Part shown: positions 50,917 to 60,226 of the stretch, in pieces | Position numbering within the stretch: position 1 is the stretch's first letter | Layout: every line of letters begins with the position of its first letter | Assembly (NCBI GenBank): GCA_026184775.1 | Contig: JANCYW010000001.1 | Span: 1 to 64,000, forward strand | Reading direction: 5' to 3' | Source of the DNA: Cyanidium caldarium | Taxonomy: Eukaryota > Rhodophyta > Bangiophyceae > Cyanidiales > Cyanidiaceae | Length of the DNA stretch: 64,000 nucleotides | Program-made: the position numbers and the translations under genes | Notes under the pieces: model-generated | Told to the model about the DNA's origin: nothing | What the model saw: only the letters and a program-made list of their open reading frames with translations | Database searches by the model: none

Positions 50917-53046
50917 ATGGCCCCAAAGCGAGAGGAATCATCCAACCGACGGACGATGAGACGGCAGCGACAGCAGTCCGAGCTGCACGCGCTGGGGCAG
51001 CGGCTGGCCGAGTACCGCCGGGTGTTCGCCGCAGACGCCGATCCCGCCGCCTCCGACGCCATGGACCTGCTGCGGCAGCTGGTGCAATTTTCGGACTTGC
51101 CGCTGTCATCGACCACCCTGCGCGGGCTGTCCGCCAGCCAGTACACCAAAATGACGCCCATTCAGCGGGCGGCCGTGCCGTACGCGCTGGCCGGACGCGA
51201 CGTGTTGGGCGCGGCGCGCACCGGCTCCGGCAAGACGCTGGCGTTCGTGGTGCCGCTGCTGGAGCGCCTGCACCACGTCAGCTTCGATCCCCGGCTGGAC
51301 GGCCTGGGTGCGCTCGTGCTCACCCCCACGCGAGAGCTGGCGTTTCAGACGTTCGAGGTGCTGCGGCGCGTCGGCCGGTATCACGCTTTCTCCGCCGGGC
51401 TGGTGATCGGCGGCAAGTCGTCGGAGGAGGAACGCGAGCGCTTGCCGCACATGAATATCCTGGTGGCCACTCCGGGACGCCTGCTGCAACACCTGGACGA
51501 GACGCCGTACTTTGATGTGAGCCGGTTGCAGGTGCTGGTGTTGGACGAGGCCGACCGCATGTTGGACCTGGGTTTCGCCCGCACCATGGACGCGATCATG
51601 CAACAGCTGGGACGACCGGATGCTGCAAGCGCGGATGCACCCCTGTTCAACGCTGGCAGCGACGGTCCGCCGATGCACTCGACGGACCGTCGACGACAGA
51701 CGCTGCTGTTCTCGGCGACGCAGACCAAATCGGTGCAGGCGCTCGCGCGGCTATCGTTGCACGACCCCGAGTATATCGCCGTGCGCGACAGCGCCGGCGC
51801 CGAGGAGCACACCGCCATGCCGGCGCGCCTGCAACAAGCGTATATGGTGTTGGCGGGCGCCCACGAGAAGCTCAACCTGCTCTACTCGTTTATCCGGTCG
51901 CATCTGCAGCAGAAACTGCTGGTGTTCTTATCGTCTTGCAAGCAGGTGCGTCTCTTCTACGAGGTGTTGCGGCGACTGCGACCGGGCACTCCGGTGCTGT
52001 TCATCAGCGGGCGCATGCAGCTGCACGCCCGCCTGCAGACGTACGCCCGGTTCGCGGCGGCGCCGTGCGCCTGCCTGTTGTCGACGGATGTGGCCGCACG
52101 CGGACTCGACTTCCAAGCCATCGACTGGGTGGTGCAGGTGGATGCGCCCGAGGATGCAGCCACGTACGTGCATCGGGTGGGTAGGACGGCGCGGTTCACC
52201 CGCGGCGGGCGCGCATTGCTGTTGGTGTGTTCGGCGCCGGAGGAGCGGTTGGTGGAACAGGTGCAGGCGCAGACGGGCCGACGCATTCAACGCATGAACG
52301 CGCGGGCAGGACAGCTGCAGCGGGTGGAGGAGCGGGCGGCGGCGATGGTGGCCGCCGATCCGGCGTTGAAACGGCTGGCGGAGCGGGCGCTGGCCACCTA
52401 TGTGCGCCACGTGCAGCGCGTCGGCCGGCGACGACCGTTGACAGAGCTGGGGGTGGACGCGGCGGCGCTAGCCCGCAGCTGGGGTCTGCCCGACGAGGCG
52501 GCGTTCGGCCCGACGTGGCAACGGGTGGAGGGAGTGAGAGAGGAGGCGGACGAGCGGGATGTGTACGGTTATCGGCGATGGGGGAACGGGGAGGCGGGGG
52601 AGGATGAGAAGTCGTCATCGGATGGCGAACGTGATCGGGAGGAGGAAGAGGAGGGCGAGGATTGGTTGCGCAAGGCGGCGGTGTCGACGGCGGCGACAGC
52701 GGAGGTTGCGGACGACCGACGCCATGTCCGCTTCACGGACGCCGACGCTTTACGAGGCGAACCGTCGTCGGCGGAGTGGATGTGGGCGGACCCCGAACGA
52801 CTGCGAGAGCAGCAGGCGGCGCATGCCGAACGGGTGGCACAGCGCGTGCGGGCGGCCGATACCGAAGACCGCCAACGGGAGCGGCAGCGCGTGCGCGAAC
52901 GACACCGGCAAACGCGATGGAAGCGCCGTCGCCAGGAGAGAGAGGGAGAGGAGGAGCGCGGCTCGTCGGACGGTGGAGCGGATACGGCACTGGCGCGGGA
53001 CGAGCGTCTCGCGCACCAGATTCTGCAACAACGCGAGGTGACGTGA
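50917..53046 (+). CDS. DBP4: DEAD-box RNA helicase, Dbp4/DDX10 type
   Basis: A 709-residue helicase. Q motif QYTKMTPIQRAAVP (75-88), ARTGSGKT (100-107), PTRELA, VATPGRLLQHLD, VLDEADRMLDLGF (208-220), LLFSATQTK and HRVGRTARF are all intact. The exact wording around VLDEADRMLDLGF, LLQHLDETPYFD and the ALPAGR-like C-terminal helicase context fits Dbp4/DDX10, which frees U14 snoRNA during 18S rRNA maturation in the nucleolus. The C-terminal third is highly charged with long Glu/Arg stretches, as in the family. Neighbouring Nog2 and the RNase MRP proteins serve the same pathway. Confidence 0.87.
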   Translation: MAPKREESSNRRTMRRQRQQSELHALGQRLAEYRRVFAADADPAASDAMDLLRQLVQFSDLPLSSTTLRGLSASQYTKMTPIQRAAVPYALAGRDVLGAARTGSGKTLAFVVPLLERLHHVSFDPRLDGLGALVLTPTRELAFQTFEVLRRVGRYHAFSAGLVIGGKSSEEERERLPHMNILVATPGRLLQHLDETPYFDVSRLQVLVLDEADRMLDLGFARTMDAIMQQLGRPDAASADAPLFNAGSDGPPMHSTDRRRQTLLFSATQTKSVQALARLSLHDPEYIAVRDSAGAEEHTAMPARLQQAYMVLAGAHEKLNLLYSFIRSHLQQKLLVFLSSCKQVRLFYEVLRRLRPGTPVLFISGRMQLHARLQTYARFAAAPCACLLSTDVAARGLDFQAIDWVVQVDAPEDAATYVHRVGRTARFTRGGRALLLVCSAPEERLVEQVQAQTGRRIQRMNARAGQLQRVEERAAAMVAADPALKRLAERALATYVRHVQRVGRRRPLTELGVDAAALARSWGLPDEAAFGPTWQRVEGVREEADERDVYGYRRWGNGEAGEDEKSSSDGERDREEEEEGEDWLRKAAVSTAATAEVADDRRHVRFTDADALRGEPSSAEWMWADPERLREQQAAHAERVAQRVRAADTEDRQRERQRVRERHRQTRWKRRRQEREGEEERGSSDGGADTALARDERLAHQILQQREVT

Positions 53047-53103
53047 GGAAGAGGACACGTTTGACAAAGTACATAAAGCGCCTCGAATGGATGGGAAGGC
53101 GGG

Positions 53104-54981
53104 TTAGGTGGCCGGCGGGTTCGGGCGGCTGTGTCGTCGTTCGATGCGACGCAGGTTGGCTTGCAAATCCGCGGTCGACTCCCAACGCTCGCGACGCTGG
53201 CTTCGTTGAGAGGGCGTCCGAGCGCGAGGCGCTCGTTTGTGGATACCGGAGCGGTTGCTGAAGCGTTGAGCGGGCGCTTGCAGAGCATCCGATTCGGACC
53301 CGTCATCCTGGTCGGCATCCGACGCTGACACCCCGCCCAGCTCCTCTTCATCGGGATATTCCAGGCCGGCAAACGGATCGGTCGTCTCGGTATCACTCGC
53401 CACCGACTCCACCGGTAGCTCGCTCGGCGCCACAATCTCTGGCGCCTCGCCACGCTCTTTCTCTGGTAAAGTTGGCGGTGGGACGAACCACGGCAGGCGA
53501 CCGCGAATGTAATCCGCCAGCACCGTTTTGGCCACGGCATTGCTGTCCGGCTCGCCGCCGCTCAACAACTTGCCCCGATACCGCGCCAGCGCCTCCAGGA
53601 ACGCCTCGGCACTGTCGCCAATCCATCGCACTTGATACGCCCGCTCTAAATGCGCCCGCTGCACCCGCTGTAGCACCTGTGGGATGTACCGCTGAGCGTC
53701 ATCGCGCAGGCTCTCGATGCGCACCACCCCGCGCAGCACCAGATCGTCCGCGTCCACCTGTTGCGCTGCGCTCACGTGCACCACCCCCGGACAGTCCACC
53801 AGGTACACGCGCCGCATCAACGTCACATACTGCCACACTTTGGTCTCACCGGGTATCGGCGCCGCCCGCACCACCTTCTTCTTCCGCAACGCGTTGATGA
53901 TCGACGACTTGCCCACGTTGGGGTACCCGACCACCCCACACGATATCGATTGGTGTTGCGTGCAGAGGATCTTGGCGTACTGGCGCAGCAGCTGGATGAG
54001 CGCACCGCGCCCGAACGGCTTTTTCAGGTCGGCCGCCTGGAACGCCACAGTGGGGTATTCGCGGGACAGCAGCTGCAACCAGCGCGCCGTGACCGCCTTG
54101 GGCACCAGGTCGCTCTTGTTCAGCACCAGCACCAGGTGTTTGTGCGGTCGGTCGCGTTTCAGGAAGCGCTCGATGAACGGCGAACGAGTGCCCAACGGGT
54201 CGCGCGCGTCCAACACCTGCACCACCACATCCGAAGAGTCGATCACTTTGTGCAGCTCATTCCATATGCGCCGACTCTGGCCCTTGTCCAGAGCCGTGCT
54301 CGTGGCAGTGTCCCCGCCGGCGACAGCGGTTGACCACAGGCTGGTCGCTGACGGGGAGGGCGCATCGACCCCGTCCTTCTCATACAGTCCTTGCACCCGG
54401 TTGGCCATATCGGCAACGCTGGAGGTGAGCGCCCGCGGCCGCTTGCGTCGCCGCGTCTTGCTGAACGTCTCCGCAAAGGGCTCGATGCGCAGCAGGCCCC
54501 GCGCCGCCCCATCGGGCGGGGCCGCAGACGATGACGACGACGCGGCCGGGCCGTCCACACAGCGCTCATAGTGCGCGCGCTCCTCCGGATTCATTCCCTC
54601 CTTCAGTAAACCGAGCGGCAGTTTGCGGCGTTTCACCACCACCGCAAACGGATCGGCCGACACCCGCGCCATGTGCTCGCGGAACACGCGCAGCGCCTCG
54701 GCGTCCACCGTGCGGGTGTTGCCGAACCACCGCCGATTCGGCGCCACCCGCCCTGCATCCGGCACTTGCGGCACGTTGCTGGTGTAGTCGCCGCGGTCGC
54801 GCAGCACCTGACCGTCCCGGTTGCGCACGTACGCCCGCCGAGCGTACATTTTGAGTCGTTGCACCGTGGCCCGGTCCCGCCCGCCTCCGGCCAACTTGCG
54901 ATTACCCCGGTTGACATCGGTAGAGGAGGCGGGCACGTGCCCATTCACTCCAGGTGCTACCCGCACTCGTAATTTGGGCAT
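53104..54981 (-). CDS. NOG2: Nucleolar GTPase Nog2/GNL2
   Basis: A 625-residue circularly permuted GTPase. The N terminus has the Nog2 block: VQRLKMYARRAYVRNRDG, VAPNRRWFGNTR and FREHMARVSADPF. Permuted GTPase motifs: DARDPLGTRSPF, NKSD (G4, 288-291), GYPNVGKSSIINAL (G1, 352-), PIPGETKVWQYV (G2) and DCPG (G3). The C terminus is acidic, then basic. In yeast Nog2 guards nuclear export of pre-60S ribosomes. The start ATG at 54981 is followed directly by basic residues, as in relatives. It ends 57 bp from the helicase gene's stop, the two genes converging. Confidence 0.92.
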   Translation of the reverse strand: MPKLRVRVAPGVNGHVPASSTDVNRGNRKLAGGGRDRATVQRLKMYARRAYVRNRDGQVLRDRGDYTSNVPQVPDAGRVAPNRRWFGNTRTVDAEALRVFREHMARVSADPFAVVVKRRKLPLGLLKEGMNPEERAHYERCVDGPAASSSSSAAPPDGAARGLLRIEPFAETFSKTRRRKRPRALTSSVADMANRVQGLYEKDGVDAPSPSATSLWSTAVAGGDTATSTALDKGQSRRIWNELHKVIDSSDVVVQVLDARDPLGTRSPFIERFLKRDRPHKHLVLVLNKSDLVPKAVTARWLQLLSREYPTVAFQAADLKKPFGRGALIQLLRQYAKILCTQHQSISCGVVGYPNVGKSSIINALRKKKVVRAAPIPGETKVWQYVTLMRRVYLVDCPGVVHVSAAQQVDADDLVLRGVVRIESLRDDAQRYIPQVLQRVQRAHLERAYQVRWIGDSAEAFLEALARYRGKLLSGGEPDSNAVAKTVLADYIRGRLPWFVPPPTLPEKERGEAPEIVAPSELPVESVASDTETTDPFAGLEYPDEEELGGVSASDADQDDGSESDALQAPAQRFSNRSGIHKRAPRARTPSQRSQRRERWESTADLQANLRRIERRHSRPNPPAT

Positions 54982-55233
54982 AGCGGCAGCGTGGAGGGTA
55001 GGAAAGTGGCGTGGGAAAAGTGTGGAGGGACAGAATCGGAACCGCCGCCGGCCGAAAACGACGTTGCGCGGCGTCCGCGCCGCGCTCGATGGACCGAGAC
55101 GTTTGCCGCGAACGAGTCGTCTCGCTTCCAACTGTCCGCAGCGAGCAGCGGATAGACGACGGAATGGCGGAATAGCTCGGGCACATGAGCCGTCTTCCCC
55201 GAGAGGGGTGCTACACTCAGAAGGCCTCCACCA

Positions 55234-56385
55234 ATGCACCGAGTTCGATCGACTCGGAGGCCAGGCGACGTCCTCCAAGCGTTCATCCTGTTATCGCCGC
55301 TGCTACTTTGGCTCGTGCTCTACGAAGCATATCCGCGGTGGGTGCCGCCGCAGCGGCGACTGCCGGTGCAGGACCCGTATTGGCTGCCCGCCGTGGATCG
55401 ATGGATCTTCCGGAAATTGCCGCTGGTGGCGACGGCGGGCACCGCAGCCCGGATCGCCTCTCGGTGGATTTTCGCCACCACGACCGCAGCTCCGGCTGTT
55501 GGTTTGTGGAAGAGGCGAACGCTCCGGACGAGGTATCGCTGGAACCGATGGTTGCTCGGCGCCGGCTTTGGCATGAGTGTTGTAGCGACGTTCATGCCAT
55601 GGGCGGTGACCCATACCGAGGGGGCAACACATCTGCACCTGATCAAAGTGCTGCGTCCCGTTATGGACGTTATCGCGGCACTGCTGTACAGCGCCCATGC
55701 GCTGGTCCCTTTCCTCTCTGGCGCGTTGTTGTTGGTGTTGGCGCAGCGACCTAGCAGCAACTCACGTTGGCATTCTCCGTGGCAGCGCCTTACACCCGGT
55801 CTCCTATACCTCAACGCTTACGGCTGGCTCAACTTGCTGGCACTACTGACGCATATCGCGCTGCCCACCGCACCGCCATGGTTTCTGGACAAATATCGTG
55901 AGCTTTTCATGTCCGATGCTCTCTCGCATTGCCCAGCGCGTGGTCGACAACTACACATCTGGCAGCCGCGGGGAGACGCCGCCGGCCTGCGACGCATCGA
56001 CGGCCGCCTCGGCATACCGCTCTTCGCCACCCTGTACGCACGGAACCGGTGGGTGTTCGGCGCTGCGCCCTCGCTGCACGTCGCTACGCCGGCCCTCTCC
56101 GCTCTGGTGCTGCGGGATGCGTGCCGATGGGGAGGCGAGGAGAGGCGAGGACATGTGCGGTGGAGCGATCCCCCACGCACCTGGCAGATGAAGCTCCTCT
56201 GCACGTTTCCGGTGATATACACCGGTGCAGTGCTCTGGGCCTCCGTGCACTTGGAGCATCACTACGTGTTCGACGGCCTCGTCGGCGTTGTATACGCGTG
56301 CGTGGCCAAGGCGCTGCGGGATCACACGGCAAGCATCACCCACTTTCCGCGTGAAGCTGCTCGTCTTGCTAAACAAGAGCGCTGA
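55234..56385 (+). CDS. PAP2-family lipid synthase, Aur1 (IPC synthase)-like
   Basis: A 383-residue membrane protein with about six hydrophobic segments. The C-terminal half has the Aur1/PAP2 blocks in order: WLNLLALLTHIALPTAPPW, GLRRIDGRLG, VFGAAPSLHVATPALSAL (catalytic His of SLH) and SVHLEHHYVFDGLVGVVYA (catalytic His and Asp of HHYxxD). This matches fungal inositolphosphorylceramide synthase Aur1 and relatives better than simple phosphatidate phosphatases. Such enzymes move a phosphoinositol or similar head group onto ceramide in the Golgi. The substrate is inferred. The gene is divergent from NOG2, with 252 bp between starts. Confidence 0.75.
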   Translation: MHRVRSTRRPGDVLQAFILLSPLLLWLVLYEAYPRWVPPQRRLPVQDPYWLPAVDRWIFRKLPLVATAGTAARIASRWIFATTTAAPAVGLWKRRTLRTRYRWNRWLLGAGFGMSVVATFMPWAVTHTEGATHLHLIKVLRPVMDVIAALLYSAHALVPFLSGALLLVLAQRPSSNSRWHSPWQRLTPGLLYLNAYGWLNLLALLTHIALPTAPPWFLDKYRELFMSDALSHCPARGRQLHIWQPRGDAAGLRRIDGRLGIPLFATLYARNRWVFGAAPSLHVATPALSALVLRDACRWGGEERRGHVRWSDPPRTWQMKLLCTFPVIYTGAVLWASVHLEHHYVFDGLVGVVYACVAKALRDHTASITHFPREAARLAKQER

Positions 56386-56600
56386 ATAAGCAAAAGGTGC
56401 ACACTGCCATTCAGTGCCACCTTGACGCCTCTGCTGGGCATTGCCATCGATACCGGCTGCATCCGCCCGCTCCGGTCGATCTCCTACCCGATGGCGCGCG
56501 GATGTCATCCACGTTTCCTCCTCGCAGCACGACCGTCCCGCCATCATGCGCCGAAAGCGCCCTTAACCGCCATCTCCGTACTCCATCCCCACCAGCCGCC

Positions 56601-58946
56601 ATGGACTGGAGGCCACAAGTGAGCGAGAAACTGCAAGAGCAGTGCTTGGCGGTGGTGGAGCTGGTGCAGTTCGACTCGGGCGAGGCGGCGCACGGCCTGC
56701 TGCGCCGCGTGCGGCGCGCCGACAAGCAGCGTTTGCTGGCGCTGACCCGGTCGAGCGTGCCACAGCGGGGCCGACGGGCGTTGCGTCTGTACAAGTTGTC
56801 GGGGGAGCGGTTGGCGGTGACGCGATCGTGGAAGGGCGAAGACGTGGCGGTGGTGGACGGCGTGGACGAGCCGGCCGACATTTCCGTGTCGTTCCGGTTG
56901 ACGTTTCGCGATCAGGGCGCGTTCACTTTCTGGACGACGGCACCGGAACAGCGGGCAGAGTTTCTGCTAGAGCTGCTGGAGGTCCTGAAACGCGAGCCTG
57001 GACCAGGGCCGCAGGTGGCTCGGTTGGAGGCGGAGGAGCTGCGCAACCTGGTGGGTCGCAAAACCGTGGATGTCGCCCAAACGGAGACGCCGGATTCGGC
57101 GGACGCGCGGGCATCGCCGCCTCCTGCGGCGGCGGCGGCAGGGCTTGGACGGCTGTCGACGTCCGAGCGAGATGCATCCAGCGGCGCCCTCTCCGAATCG
57201 TCCAGCACGATGGAGACAGAACGCTCCGGCCGGTCGATACCGCCGACCACGTTGAACGAGACTGCGCCAGCGCCGGCCCCGTTCGTCGCCGAGCCGTCGC
57301 CCGTGCCTGGCGATCGCATGCCACCGCCGGACGTGGCCGCGGTCATCGAACGGCCGCCGCCGGATGTCGACGACTTCACCACGCTGCGCGCATTGCGACC
57401 GTCTCTGCATGCCGCCGCGTGGGATATGTGCGCGGCCACCTCGATGCCCGCCTTTGCGGATGAGCAGGCGCGGGAACACGCCCTGTTCATCCGCAACGCG
57501 ATGCGCCACTCCCAGGATGTGCTGCTGGAAGTGCGCAGCAAACTGGAGTGCTTGCAGCAGGAGCTGCAGAGCGAGGAGACGCGCTTGCAACGATGTCGAG
57601 GCGATCTGAAGCACATCGAACCGGAGGTGGAGGCATTGCGACGTGCCATACCGCCGTTGGAGACCTATTATCACAACCTGCTGCGCTTGCGCCGGGCGCT
57701 GGACGAACTATTACAAAAGAGCACTGTCAGCGAGGCGGAGTGGGCGGTCATCGAGCGTTTGGTGGATCAACCGACTGCGGTCAGTGAAGCGACCAGCGTG
57801 GCGACGCTGCTCGCGGAGAAGCGGGCGTTCTGCGAACAGCACTGCAACGTGCGCGCGGTGGCCGAGGGTAGCGCGCAGGTGAACCGCGCTATCGAGCAGC
57901 TGGCCGCACACCTGGGACGGGCGGTGGAGTCGGCGGCGCGCACGTTGATAGAGGTGGATGACGCGTCGATGACCACCGCTGCCGCCACGATGGAGGAGGA
58001 CGCGCAGCGTCTGCGGGTGGCTTGCGAGGCGCTGCTGCGCATGGACCCGGCGTATGCCGAGGGACTGGCGGAGGTGCTGGCGGCGGCCATCGCCGAGTCA
58101 CGCTGGTGGCGCGCCGAATGGGATCGGTGGCGCACGCTGCGACTGCCATCGGATAGCGATCCTGAGGAGCCGACGGTGTGGCAAGCATTTAGGGATCAGC
58201 TGGCGCAGTGTTGGGCGGCGCTGCGGCAGCAGCGGGACGTTTTGGCGAAGCGACTTCGGCGTCGAGTGGCGGTAGGGGGCATCGATATGGCGACGCTCGT
58301 GCTGGAGCGCCTGTATGGCCCGCAAGCTAGCACCGAAGTAGAGCGCGCGCTGCATCGACTGGCCGACGGCGAGCTGCAGTCGTTTGTATGGCTCGCCGCG
58401 GTGGAGGTGTTGCGCGCCGAGGAGGAGGCCGGGCTGTCTCCTAAAGCGCCGCAGGCAAACGGTGGGCGTACACTGGGTCGACTCGGCCAGTCGACCCGCA
58501 CGGAGCACGGACCGCCGCCACGAACAGCGGGAGCAGACAATCAACAGACGGAAACGTCGGGGCAACGTGAGGTGTGGCTCGCATGGCTGGGCGAGCTGCG
58601 CGCCCGCTGTGAGGCGCACTGGGACGAATTTGTCGAGTCGGTGATACAGACGATAGGGCAGCGGCCGACGGAGGCGCTGGAGATGCTCAGCGCCCTGTGC
58701 TACGGCATGTTCGTGGCCAGCGACGGCAGCCCGGAGAGCGGACGGGGCATCCAACGCTTGCAACCGCATGTGGAGCCGTTGGTGCGGCGGTTGGACCGCG
58801 TGGTCGGCGCCAAACGCTCGCCGCTGCGCGAGTCCGGATTCGCCGACCGATTGGCGGCTGACTTGCGCGACAATACCCGCATGTCGGCGTCGGATGCGGC
58901 GGAAGTCGCTCGACTGGTGGAGCGAGCTGCACAGACGCCGCTGTGA
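56601..58946 (+). CDS. Sec3/EXOC1-like exocyst protein (probable)
   Basis: A 781-residue helical protein. Residues 1-130 resemble the Sec3-type N-terminal PH fold: a basic helix (KLQEQCLAVVELVQF), strands RRALRLYKLSGERLAV and SFRLTFRDQGAFTFWTTAPE, then EQRAEFLLELLEVLKRE; the FxxxW(T/S)A...FL pattern is typical of the PIP2-binding Sec3 domain. After a low-complexity linker (about 150-270) comes a coiled coil (VRSKLECLQQELQSEETRLQ), as in EXOC1, then a long alpha-helical bundle. The exocyst tethers secretory vesicles to the plasma membrane. The match rests on domain order and the first domain, so it is tentative. An upstream ATG at 56502 would add 33 residues. Confidence 0.55.
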   Translation: MDWRPQVSEKLQEQCLAVVELVQFDSGEAAHGLLRRVRRADKQRLLALTRSSVPQRGRRALRLYKLSGERLAVTRSWKGEDVAVVDGVDEPADISVSFRLTFRDQGAFTFWTTAPEQRAEFLLELLEVLKREPGPGPQVARLEAEELRNLVGRKTVDVAQTETPDSADARASPPPAAAAAGLGRLSTSERDASSGALSESSSTMETERSGRSIPPTTLNETAPAPAPFVAEPSPVPGDRMPPPDVAAVIERPPPDVDDFTTLRALRPSLHAAAWDMCAATSMPAFADEQAREHALFIRNAMRHSQDVLLEVRSKLECLQQELQSEETRLQRCRGDLKHIEPEVEALRRAIPPLETYYHNLLRLRRALDELLQKSTVSEAEWAVIERLVDQPTAVSEATSVATLLAEKRAFCEQHCNVRAVAEGSAQVNRAIEQLAAHLGRAVESAARTLIEVDDASMTTAAATMEEDAQRLRVACEALLRMDPAYAEGLAEVLAAAIAESRWWRAEWDRWRTLRLPSDSDPEEPTVWQAFRDQLAQCWAALRQQRDVLAKRLRRRVAVGGIDMATLVLERLYGPQASTEVERALHRLADGELQSFVWLAAVEVLRAEEEAGLSPKAPQANGGRTLGRLGQSTRTEHGPPPRTAGADNQQTETSGQREVWLAWLGELRARCEAHWDEFVESVIQTIGQRPTEALEMLSALCYGMFVASDGSPESGRGIQRLQPHVEPLVRRLDRVVGAKRSPLRESGFADRLAADLRDNTRMSASDAAEVARLVERAAQTPL

Positions 58947-59069
58947 TGACCGGCATGGGTGGCGCTTTCGAACGACACTCTGAGTGGTGGCCGACGAGCG
59001 GGCGCTCGCTTCGGGATCGATACCGCACCGACCCGCGACGCTCCTGTCACGACCGAATGGCCGGTCGGC

Positions 59070-59945
59070 TCATTTCGCGGGCGACGGCGGACGCGGCAAG
59101 AGTTGAAAGCCCGCCGTGAACACCCCGAACCGTTCGCTAAAGTCGGGAATATCCACCATCTGCCGGAGTTGCAACACATGTATGCCCAACTCGTCGGCGA
59201 ACTTGTCGAGCGCCCGATGCCACACCGCGGCGCGGTCCGGTACGTCTCGCACCGCCTCCTCGCGTGCCTGCTGCAACCGCCGCAGCATCTTCTCGTACAC
59301 GACGATGACCTGCTCGCACTGGCTCTGGAGCTCGGGGTCGGTGGGCGCCACTTTGTTGCCCAACACGCCGGTCACGCCCATTTTGTGCCGCAACAGATCG
59401 AGCGCGTGCTCGGTGAGCAGGTTCGACGCCAGCACCATCTCTCGCGTGAGGAATAGCAGGTGCAGGTCGTGCTGTTCCGACGGCGACCAAGGCGACTTGC
59501 CGCTGCCGTTGGCCGCGGCGCGCCGCGCCTCATCCAACAGCGCGTGCGCCCGGTCCAGGTCCGGCTGCAGCACTTGCAGGTTCTCTTCGGCCTCGGTGGC
59601 CCACGGCTGTCCCAGCAACTTGTCTACCAGTGCCAAGTACGCGTTGGCGGGGGCAGTTGCGGTGGCGCTCGGTCGTGCGGTTCCCTCGACAGGGTTGGCA
59701 GCGGCAGCGGGATCACCACGGCTGCGGGCAGTACTGGTGCTAAACGCCCAAGTCGAGGTGATACAGGACAAAGCGGGTGACTGTGCCACCCGGCCGGGAC
59801 CGCCCAGCCCTCCGACGTGCCTCAAGTGCCTCGACAGGTGCTGTGGCGAGAATTCCCACGGTCGAGCGACCGCGGGTGATGGCGCGCTGGCCCGAACCAG
59901 CACCCGCTGCCGCCGCAGCAGGTAGCACAACCAGCGCCCCGCCAT
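59070..59945 (-). CDS. Probable mitochondrial protein, family unrecognised
   Basis: A 291-residue protein. The N terminus (MAGRWLCYLLRRQRVLVRAS) is basic and amphipathic, as a mitochondrial presequence. The mature part is helical: YLALVDKLLGQPWATEAEEN, REMVLASNLLTEHALDLLRH, CEQVIVVYEKMLRRLQQARE and KFADELGIHVLQLRQMVDI. No metal-binding or catalytic motif is visible. It could be a small assembly factor or a respiratory or ribosomal accessory protein, but the sequence alone does not show which. Confidence 0.6.
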   Translation of the reverse strand: MAGRWLCYLLRRQRVLVRASAPSPAVARPWEFSPQHLSRHLRHVGGLGGPGRVAQSPALSCITSTWAFSTSTARSRGDPAAAANPVEGTARPSATATAPANAYLALVDKLLGQPWATEAEENLQVLQPDLDRAHALLDEARRAAANGSGKSPWSPSEQHDLHLLFLTREMVLASNLLTEHALDLLRHKMGVTGVLGNKVAPTDPELQSQCEQVIVVYEKMLRRLQQAREEAVRDVPDRAAVWHRALDKFADELGIHVLQLRQMVDIPDFSERFGVFTAGFQLLPRPPSPAK

Positions 59946-60226
59946 GTTCACTTTCAGGCCGCCTATACACCGACACCCCCACGAAGCGTACGCGAGTATA
60001 GATCAGACCCGTCGGGGTCGATGTCTCCACCGAGCACTTGAGGTGTTCGAGGTCCGACGCTCCGTCAGAACACCCGAATGGGTCCCGCTCGATCGGGTCC
60101 GGAGACGCACACGAGCTTCGCGTAGGCGGGCCGACATCGAACATCGTGCGCCCTGCACCAGCCAACACTGCCGTTCCGAGCGCGTCCCCGCACGCTGATT
60201 GCTCTCCCTCATCATCTTCTGCTCGT

